Source of the DNA: Prevotella sp.
GTDB taxonomy: Bacteria; Bacteroidota; Bacteroidia; Bacteroidales; Bacteroidaceae
DNA: 36,680 bases
Reading direction: 5' to 3'
NCBI GenBank assembly: GCA_022783515.1
Contig: JALEWR010000125.1
Coordinates: 1-36,680 of the forward strand
The notes beneath the pieces are model-generated. The model was not told the DNA's origin. It was given only the letters and a program-made list of their open reading frames with translations, and made no database searches. This document shows positions 17,163 to 25,400 of this stretch, piece by piece. Positions within the stretch are counted from its first letter, which is position 1, and each line of letters begins with the position of its first letter. Both the position numbers and the translations under genes were made by a program.

Positions 17163-18929
17163 TTAATTGAGCATGAAATTCATTTCTGCCTCTTCGTCTT
17201 TGAAAATAAAGTGTGCCAGTTGGTTGATGTTCATGCGAAGAGCCTCGGGGTTGGGTTCGTCTGTTTGTCTTACCTTTCCCCGTGCCATCACATAATAAGC
17301 ATTGTTGATGGGTAAATCGTTGTCGTCTTCCACTCTGATGACGCAGCTTTCTGAAGGATGGGCAGCAGCATAGAGTCTTAACGCCTCGTAAGCATTGATG
17401 ATGCGAATCATGCCTTGCAGAGGTTGCTCGTGTAGCGAACAGTCTTCGCCTGCCAATTGGATGTCTTCCTGTATGATGTCCCATCCGTTGCGGTCGTGCA
17501 ACACAATGCAGTTTTTGCTACGTTGCAGTTGGTCGAACGCCTCGAATGTCATCTTTTCGGCTCCTTCGGCAATCTTCTTTACCTTTATTTCCCGGGCATA
17601 TCCGCATCGTTCATACCAGTTATAGAGCCATTCTTCCGCAGGAATGAGTAGGGCGAAAGCCATATTTTTATAGTACATGTTAATATGAGCTTGCTGCATC
17701 AGGTTGTCGCCGATGCCCTGTTCGCGATAGTCGGGATGGGTGCTTACACCACTGACATAACCCACCGGCACCTCTTTTTGATGATAAAGCAAGGTATAAG
17801 GCAAGGTTTGCAGAGCCGCCACAACCTTCTTTTCGAGCTGACACACCACGTTGTAGTCGTGTTGGAACACCTTGTTGAAGTAGAGGTTGATAAAGGGTTC
17901 GGTGTCTTTGAATACCAGCTTCCACAACTCTCGTGTTTCTTGTTTGATTCTATCGTGATCTTCAAAAGCCTCCAACGGGTTTTTCTCCATGAGCGTACTC
18001 TTTTCCAACAATATGTCGGGGTAGTAGGATAGCTTGGCTTTTCTCAATCCTTCGCTACCCATATCCTCCTCGCGGTTGATGTAAAAGTATTGCTCGGGCA
18101 GGTGTTTCACAAACTCTTGATTGATGATGGTAAATGCCCCCTCATATTCTGTGTTGGCTTTTTCCACGCAAACGTCGAAGGTTGACCGGTTGATGGGGCA
18201 ACCATAGGTAAATGCCACCAGTTCGTTATCCACCCAGATGGTTCCTCCCACGAGCCCCAGCTCCTCCCATCGGTTGAAGGCTCTCGTCATCGATCGCATC
18301 TCAGGCGTGAGCGATTCGTCGGGAGTGTCTTGGTTGTTATCATCTTTCGACACCCTACGCCATGTACGTTCCAGTTCCAGACACTGCGGAATCATCTCCC
18401 GGGTGAGTGGCTTGTATTGGTATTGGGGATAAAGATTTTTGAACTTGTTGATATGGTTACGCTTGCTTTGGAGTTTCTTTCCCGAAAGGTTGATGAGCTT
18501 TTCGCGAGTATATAGGTAGTCGGCTGCATCTCTGTTTGTTTCCACCGTGAATTCGTCGGGAAAGTTTTCTTCTATCAGGTCGAGCATAAAATTGCACACA
18601 CCTTTCATCATAAAGGGGCTTCCCATTGCTATTGCGTCCTCTCGAATGGCTCTAAAGGCTTCTACCGAACACTCTTTGCAGGGTACCACCTTGTAGGTTC
18701 CATCTTCTTGCGGTTGAGGCTTGGGAATGGGCATCATATATGCCAATCTTCCGTTAAAGAGAAAACGGAAAACGAGATAATCGTTAACGATGGCATATTG
18801 TGTATTATATAAGAATTTCCAACTAATGAGATTGGCAAACGAGAGGTCGCAATTTTGGCGTTCACCCCATAAGGTGTAACTTTGTATTAACTCTCTGTCT
18901 GCTGTTCTGAGGTTCTTGAATTTTATCAT
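17163..18929 (-). CDS. DUF2156 (phosphatidylglycerol lysyltransferase C-terminal-like) domain fused to an Eis-like GNAT acetyltransferase
   Basis: 588 aa: N-terminal half DUF2156-like (TLWGERQNCDLSFANLISWKF, SKRNHINKFKNLYPQYQYKPLT, FTIINQEFVKHLP...INREEDMGSEGLRKAKLSYYP); C-terminal half GNAT (VGYVSGVSTHPDYREQGIGDNLMQQA) plus an SCP2-like tail. Confidence 0.82.
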   Translation of the reverse strand: MIKFKNLRTADRELIQSYTLWGERQNCDLSFANLISWKFLYNTQYAIVNDYLVFRFLFNGRLAYMMPIPKPQPQEDGTYKVVPCKECSVEAFRAIREDAIAMGSPFMMKGVCNFMLDLIEENFPDEFTVETNRDAADYLYTREKLINLSGKKLQSKRNHINKFKNLYPQYQYKPLTREMIPQCLELERTWRRVSKDDNNQDTPDESLTPEMRSMTRAFNRWEELGLVGGTIWVDNELVAFTYGCPINRSTFDVCVEKANTEYEGAFTIINQEFVKHLPEQYFYINREEDMGSEGLRKAKLSYYPDILLEKSTLMEKNPLEAFEDHDRIKQETRELWKLVFKDTEPFINLYFNKVFQHDYNVVCQLEKKVVAALQTLPYTLLYHQKEVPVGYVSGVSTHPDYREQGIGDNLMQQAHINMYYKNMAFALLIPAEEWLYNWYERCGYAREIKVKKIAEGAEKMTFEAFDQLQRSKNCIVLHDRNGWDIIQEDIQLAGEDCSLHEQPLQGMIRIINAYEALRLYAAAHPSESCVIRVEDDNDLPINNAYYVMARGKVRQTDEPNPEALRMNINQLAHFIFKDEEAEMNFMLN

Positions 18930-19009
18930 AAAGGGTTATCCACTTGTAGTATATGCAAATTTATTGTTTTTTTGTTTGATAAACAAGGAGCTATATAGTT
19001 TATTTTTTT

Positions 19010-19017
19010 TACTTTTG
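19010..19017 (+). promoter_or_regulatory. Bacteroidetes-type -7 element (TACTTTTG) upstream of pta
   Basis: TAnnTTTG match about 70 nt before pta; no good -33 element seen. Confidence 0.35.
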
Positions 19018-19084
19018 CAATGTTGAAGTAGCAAAATGCTAACTTTATTGTTTCTCGTAACAAAAAGAAAGAAAAAATAACATC

Positions 19085-20119
19085 ATGGACTTATTACAAC
19101 AAATAGTTGAACGTGCCAAGAGCGACAAGCAACGCATTGTCTTGCCCGAAGCATCTGAAGAACGTACACTGAGAGCGGCAGATCGCGTGTTGGAAGACGA
19201 TATTGCCGACATCATTTTGATTGGAAACCCTAACGAAGTGCATAAGTTGGCTGAAGCATGGGGCTTGAAAAACATCGGTAAAGCCACCATCATCGATCCG
19301 CAGAACAATCCCAAGAGTGAGGAATATGCCCAACTCTTGACCGAGCTACGCAAGAAGAAGGGCATGACTTTGGATCAAGCTCGCGAGTTGGTAAAGAACA
19401 ACTTGTATCTCGGTTGTATGATTATTAAGACAGGCGGTGCCGACGGTCAGATTTCCGGTGCTTTGAGTACCACAGGCGATACCTTGCGTCCTGCCTTGCA
19501 AATCATCAAGTGTGCTCCCGGTATCACTTGTGTGAGCGGTGCCATGTTGCTCATTTGTCCTCATACAAAGTGTGGTGAGAATGGTGTTATTGTGATGGGC
19601 GACGTTGCTGTTACACCTGTTCCCGATGCCCATCAGTTGGCACAGATAGCCGTTTGTACGGCCGATACAGCTCGCAGTGTGGCCGGATTTGCCGATCCGC
19701 GTGTAGCTATGCTCAGCTTCTCTACCAAGGGTAGTGCTCAGCACGAAACAGTTGACAAGGTGGTTGAAGCCACTAAGTTGGCTAAGGCGATGGCTCCCAC
19801 ATTGAAGTTGGACGGTGAATTGCAAGCCGATGCAGCCCTTGTGCCTTCTATCGGACAAAAGAAAGCTCCGGGAAGTGCCATTGCCGGTAATGCCAATGTC
19901 TTGATTGTACCCAACTTGGAAGTAGGAAACATTGGTTACAAGTTGGCTCAACGCTTGGGCAACGCCATTGCCGTCGGCCCTATCTTGCAGGGTATTGCAC
20001 GCCCGGTTAACGATTTGAGTCGTGGCTGTACCGTCGACGAGATATATTATATGGTGGCAATCACCGCGTGTCAGGCACAAGATGCCAAACGTAAAAGCGA
20101 AGAAGAAAAACAGGAATAA
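19085..20119 (+). CDS. pta: Phosphate acetyltransferase
   Basis: RIVLPEASEERTLRAADRVLEDDIADIILIGNP, GAMLLICPHTKCGENGVIVMGDVAVTPVP, PILQGIARPVNDLSRGCTVDEIYYMVAITA. Confidence 0.96.
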   Translation: MDLLQQIVERAKSDKQRIVLPEASEERTLRAADRVLEDDIADIILIGNPNEVHKLAEAWGLKNIGKATIIDPQNNPKSEEYAQLLTELRKKKGMTLDQARELVKNNLYLGCMIIKTGGADGQISGALSTTGDTLRPALQIIKCAPGITCVSGAMLLICPHTKCGENGVIVMGDVAVTPVPDAHQLAQIAVCTADTARSVAGFADPRVAMLSFSTKGSAQHETVDKVVEATKLAKAMAPTLKLDGELQADAALVPSIGQKKAPGSAIAGNANVLIVPNLEVGNIGYKLAQRLGNAIAVGPILQGIARPVNDLSRGCTVDEIYYMVAITACQAQDAKRKSEEEKQE

Positions 20120-20133
20120 CAAGTAGACAGAAA

Positions 20134-20176
20134 GTGAGTCAATAGATAGTTCTCTGCCTATTGACTCACCTTTTTT
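20134..20176 (+). terminator. Intrinsic terminator or attenuator between pta and ackA
   Basis: GTGAGTCAATAG (20134-20145) pairs perfectly with CTATTGACTCAC (20158-20169), followed by a T run. Confidence 0.85.
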
Positions 20177-20207
20177 ATATATACATCAAAAATAAGTTTT
20201 TTCAATC

Positions 20208-21410
20208 ATGAAGATATTGGTATTGAATTGTGGAAGTTCGTCAATCAAGTACAAACTCTACAATATGGAAAATAAAGCAGTGTTGGCTGCCGGTGGAGTG
20301 GAACGCATAGGTTTGGACGAGGCTTTTATCAAAATCAGCTTGCCTAATGGGGAGAAAAAGAAGATTATGCATGACATGCCCGACCACAAGGAAGGGGTTA
20401 ACTTCGTGTTCCAATGCTTGCTCAATGATGAGTTTGGAGCCATTAAAGACTTGTCTGAAATTGACGCTGTGGGTCATCGTGTGGTGCAAGGTGGCGACAA
20501 ATTCTCTGACAGTGTTATTGTTGATGCAAGTGTAGAACAAGGAATAGAGGACCTTTGCGATTTGGCTCCTGTACACAACGCAGGCCACTTGCGTGGTATT
20601 CGTGCCGTTAACGCCTTGATGCCCGATACGCCTCAGGTAACGGTCTTCGACAATGCCTTCCACAGCACCATGCCCGCTCATGCTTATCTTTATGCAGTGC
20701 CTTACGAATTGTACGAAAAATATCACGTTCGCCGTTATGGCTTCCACGGCACCAGTCATCGTTATGTATCGCAGCGTGTATGCGACTATCTGGGCAAAGA
20801 CATCAAAACACAACGCATCATCACCTGTCATATAGGCAATGGAGCTAGCGTTTCTGCCATCAAGTTCGGTAAGTGTGTCGACACTTCTATGGGGCTCACT
20901 CCGCTGGAGGGTGTGATGATGGGTTCGCGTAGCGGTGATATCGACCCTTCTGCTGTTACTTTCCTTATGGATAAGTTGGGAAAGAAGCCACAAGAGATGG
21001 CAGATTTTTTGAACAAAGAGAGTGGTGTGTTGGGTATTACAGGCATTTCGAGCGATATGCGTGAAATAGAACAGGCTGCAGCCGAGGGCAACGAACGTGC
21101 TCAACTGGCGTTGGATATGTACAATTATCGCATCAAAAAGTATATCGGAGCCTACGCAGCTGCTATGGGTGGTGTAGATATCATCGTATGGACAGCAGGC
21201 GTTGGCGAAAACCAGACAGGCACTCGCCTGGATGCTTGCAGCGGCCTTGAGTTCTTGGGCATCAAAATCGACGCCGAGGCCAATAAGGTGCGTGGCGAAG
21301 AAGCCATTATTTCTACCCCTGATTCTAAGGTTACGGTATGTGTCATTCCTACTGATGAAGAGTTGGTTATTGCGAGCGATACCGAGCGTTTGGTAAAGGA
21401 GTTGAAGTAA
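20208..21410 (+). CDS. ackA: Acetate kinase
   Basis: MKILVLNCGSSSIKYKLYNM, GHRVVQGGDKF, FHSTMPAHAYLYAVP, GASVSAIKFGKCVDTSMGLTPLEGVMMGSRSGDIDP. Confidence 0.97.
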   Translation: MKILVLNCGSSSIKYKLYNMENKAVLAAGGVERIGLDEAFIKISLPNGEKKKIMHDMPDHKEGVNFVFQCLLNDEFGAIKDLSEIDAVGHRVVQGGDKFSDSVIVDASVEQGIEDLCDLAPVHNAGHLRGIRAVNALMPDTPQVTVFDNAFHSTMPAHAYLYAVPYELYEKYHVRRYGFHGTSHRYVSQRVCDYLGKDIKTQRIITCHIGNGASVSAIKFGKCVDTSMGLTPLEGVMMGSRSGDIDPSAVTFLMDKLGKKPQEMADFLNKESGVLGITGISSDMREIEQAAAEGNERAQLALDMYNYRIKKYIGAYAAAMGGVDIIVWTAGVGENQTGTRLDACSGLEFLGIKIDAEANKVRGEEAIISTPDSKVTVCVIPTDEELVIASDTERLVKELK

Positions 21411-21439
21411 GGGATAACATAATAGAGTATGAAAGGGGA

Positions 21440-21470
21440 GAGTATGTTGAGTCACATGCTCTCCTTTTGT
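21440..21470 (+). terminator. Intrinsic terminator downstream of ackA
   Basis: AAAGGGGAGAGTATGT...ACATGCTCTCCTTTTG hairpin followed by T-rich sequence. Confidence 0.8.
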
Positions 21471-21768
21471 TTGTCACAACTTATCTCCTACTTGTAGAAA
21501 CAGCGGAGCCGATCGAACATACTTAGAAGTGGCTTGTTGGCATTTTCCTCACCTAAATGTTGCAGGATTGAAAAATTGTGAATGCCAATCGTCAATAATA
21601 CAAAACATTTAATTAAATTTGTCTGTTAGTAAATAGCAGCTGAATATTATTGTCATTTATTGCTTCTCAAATATAAATGTACGATATATTTTTATGCTTT
21701 ATTTTACAACAAGTGTTTGATAAGACAATGGGCAGAATCAAGCTTGCTTGAACTATGCCGGGCAAAAC

Positions 21769-21825
21769 GAGTTGGTGAGCTTGCGGCGAGTTGGTGAGCT
21801 TATGGCGAGTTGATGAGTTTGCGAT
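21769..21825. repeat. Tandem array of three 19-bp units upstream of the DUF4132 cassette
   Basis: GAGTTGGTGAGCTTGCGGC / GAGTTGGTGAGCTTATGGC / GAGTTGATGAGTTTGCGAT at 21769-21787, 21788-21806 and 21807-21825, contiguous. Confidence 0.92.
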
Positions 21826-21912
21826 GATAGTCATAAACGCACTTTTTGAGAAACGAAAAAGAGCGGTTGATAGTATTTCTTGTCTCGGAGAGAAGTAATT
21901 ATTTGTATATAT

Positions 21913-22350
21913 ATGATGGATATTCAAGCAGAAATAAAGCAGATAGGGAAGAAACATTCCACTATAGCACCCCAAACCATTCGGCTCAATACACAGGAGC
22001 AGGAATTGTCATTACGCGACCTCATCTTGCTCGTTGTGGAACAGCAAGTGGGGCAATTCAACGGCAAAACGAGGAATGAAGATGAGGACGGAACGGCGAA
22101 AACACCTGCCGCAGATTATCTTTCGTTGCTAAGCACCACAGGGAAAGTGGGATTTGGAGGAGTGTATAATCACACACAAGCCGACTTGAAACAAGCTCAA
22201 GACAATGCCTTGCAGGCTTTTGAAGATGGCTTGTATGCTGTGTTTTGCAACGACGAACCCTTGGAGAGTTTAAGCGACAGCGTATCGCTCGTACCCACTC
22301 CCCGCTTCACATTCGTACGACTTACATTTCTTACAGGAACTTTATGGTAA
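21913..22350 (+). CDS. Small protein partner of the DUF4132 protein
   Basis: About 145 aa; LSLRDLILLVVEQQVGQF and DNALQAFEDGLYAVFCNDEPLESL...RFTFVRLTFLTG; ATG at 21913; 90 bp upstream of the DUF4132 gene on the same strand. Confidence 0.75.
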   Translation: MMDIQAEIKQIGKKHSTIAPQTIRLNTQEQELSLRDLILLVVEQQVGQFNGKTRNEDEDGTAKTPAADYLSLLSTTGKVGFGGVYNHTQADLKQAQDNALQAFEDGLYAVFCNDEPLESLSDSVSLVPTPRFTFVRLTFLTGTLW

Positions 22351-22439
22351 GTGGCAACAACGAAAACGCATCAAATATTTCCTGCAATTTTCATACAACT
22401 CCTAAAAAACATTTCCATTAACTTAACAAAACAAAATAT

Positions 22440-25400
22440 ATGGACAATCCGGCATTAAACCAGTATGTTTCTTTTGAAAACGCTACTCATTCACTTTCAT
22501 CCCGTATTCTGCAACGTATTAAGCAGTCTGACCTCTCTTCTCAGGCAAAAAACTTGGGTAAAGCCTTGTTCTCGGAATATAAGACACCCTATGGATATGA
22601 ATCGGACATCATTGAAGTTGATAACGACAAGTTCAAAGCCATCGCCCCTCTTTTCATGGATATCGATTGGAACGATGCCAAGCATTTCGAACTTCTCACC
22701 TTTCTTTATGGCGAAACCTATGCTCCTTATATGGTGAAGGCGTGGGCAGAGTTTCCCCATCTGATGTATCAACGTGATTATGAACGCCGTTCGTTCAGGG
22801 CACCTCATTCAAAAAATATTATCCTTGCCAATCAATTAGTTTTTCTAATGTTTGCCGCCGGACATTGGTACAGCCTTGATTATGAAGATAAACGCCGTTT
22901 CTTGTTGCCACCTGCCGAAGCCATGCGATATGGCAATAACTTGCATAATAAGAGTTTTGTCTTGCCCGTTGCCAAGATGATAGACGACGGACAGACCGAC
23001 CTGCTGCAATTGGCAGAAAACATTATATACGGCAAAGACGAGGTTGGCAAGGTGTCAGACTTTCTCATTCGTGTGCTGTTGGCATCCCAAAAGCCGGAAT
23101 GTTGGCAGTTGGTGGGACAACTCCTCACCTCGGCACAACGCCAAGAAGGCTTGCGACAAACCATCATGGAGTCGGTAGACGAGTATTCCTGCAAGGAAGC
23201 ATTCCGCTATATCATCGACTTGGTGGTGAGAGAAAAGCTCACTCGTTTTTCTTCCGTGGTGCGGGCGATTGACGTATGGATGGGTATGGGCTTCGAGGCT
23301 GATAAGGAAAGCACCGTTCGCCGCATCTTCACGATGACAAGCGAATGGCTGGTAGACGAACAGGGAGCGTATAAAGTCCTGCAAGAAATGACCGATGAGA
23401 GCGACAATCTTGTGCTTTACACCGCCCTATGGGTTATCTCCATGACCGATGTGATGCTGGTTTTGGATTACATAGAGGCGATGCTGAAAATGAAAAGCAA
23501 GCAAAAGCAATGCTTGGCATTATACTTTGCGAGAGAAACAAAGATGACTGTTGTCATTGATACTGCTTGTAGAATAGCCCTTGAGCAGCCCTCACTCGAA
23601 GTACTTTCATTCGTTATTGGGATGTTGCGAAGCACTCTTGAATACGAAAAACCTGCAGACAGAGGAAATGAACAGCTGTTTGATAAGATGTTGAACATTG
23701 CCAATGGCATCGAAGTGAAGCAAAAAGATTTTGAGGGATTGGTGTTTGGTTGGACCAACAGTTGCTTTAAAAAAGAAAATTTGCTGCATGTGACCTACCT
23801 GGTGGCTGGTGATAACGAGACAAACATCACAAAAATACTCGACCGATTCGACGAACTTTCTTCTGATTTGCGTTGGCAAATCGTGAGAAACTTATACGGC
23901 GATTGGTCAGCATACGCTTACAACGACAGTGCCATGCGTCTTGAGACCGACGGAATGCCTCCAATCAAGCCTTTGCAGCGTTCGTTTGCCTTCCGTCTTA
24001 TCAACGATAGGGGTGTTTCGCAGCAAGCCACGGGCTTCAAGGTGCTGCAAAACTGCACACTCACCGATGAAGAGGTCTTCGGTATGGAGTCGCTCTATAC
24101 GCGTAAGGGGCAGGATTTCCGCCGTGAATTGAGCAAATTGATGTTGCAGCAAGACGACAAACGTCTGAAGACAGTTATTGAACATCTGTTGGAATCGGGC
24201 AATGTTGATCAGCGGGCGGGCGGACTCGACTTGCTGGCTACCTTGCATAACGCCAAACGAATGACCGGTTTCATGGAGCAAAAGGTAGCGGAATACAGGG
24301 CAAGACCCAAGCTGTCGAAAAATGAAACGGTGTTGCTCGACCGCATTTCCACTGTCGAAGGTACGACAGCCGAGGTGCTTTCTGCCGAAAACGGATATGG
24401 TGTGTACAACCCCAAGAACACGACACCGTGGTCGCTCCCAACGATTGACGAAGCTGGAATATATGCCCAACGCACCACTTCCGGCAAGAACACGGGATTG
24501 ATAGGTAAGATGAAAACGGCTTTGGGCATTCATTCGCCCAATTATGGATTGTCCAAATCGATAGAAGACATCAAGAAAGAAATCGACAGATTAGTTATAC
24601 TCTACAACGAAAACAAAAACTATGAATATGAATGTGAGGAGTATGACGGACGCAAAACAATGGTTTTGCTGGGCAACACCTTCGGTTATAAGGTAAGACA
24701 GCATAAACAGCTCACACCCCAAGAACGTTTTGAGGCCTTCCCCTTGTACGAAGTGTGGGAAGAATGGTATCAGTCGACAGGGTTGGATGCCTGCGACCTC
24801 TTCATTCTGACGCTCTTAGATGAAATGGACCATAATACTTTTAAGAAATATCTTCAGCAATACGTCCTCCCCAACGATGAGTTGTATCCCAAGATGGGCA
24901 GTTATCGCTGGAATAATCCGATAAGAATCATTATGAAGGCTTTGGCAGATTATCATGTATTTGAAGACAAGACCAACTTCCTCATTGATTTGTCGTGCGA
25001 CATTTATCGGAATCTGCCTCAAGACATCATCTACTATAAGGATAATGAAAGATATTATTATAATGGTGTGCAACGCACCTCCGGTTGGCAGGATAATGTG
25101 TTAATGACAACTTTTATAAAGAGAATAGATGAGGAAAAGATAACGGAGGAGCAGGCTTGGAAACTCTGGAACATCTACCGGTTCATTCAGTTTACCGGCC
25201 ATGAGGATGTGGCAAAACACCATTTTCCGCCACTTGAGATTGCCGCCATATGCTATCAGGCAGGACGCATCACCCAAGACGAAATGACAGAGGTGTTGTT
25301 GGTGGTTGACAATCTGAGAGATGCGACCAACAGAAAACGATATGAGCATTATTATCGCAATTGGGTTTTCGAGCGTTTTTCTTTCATCCGCGACTTTATC

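Noticed and set aside
19346-20122. 258-aa minus-strand ORF antisense to pta
   Set aside because: Same reason: mirror of a well-supported coding gene
20241-21455. 404-aa minus-strand ORF antisense to ackA
   Set aside because: Shadow frame of a clear acetate kinase gene; His/Thr/Cys-rich sequence with no family features, explained by codon bias
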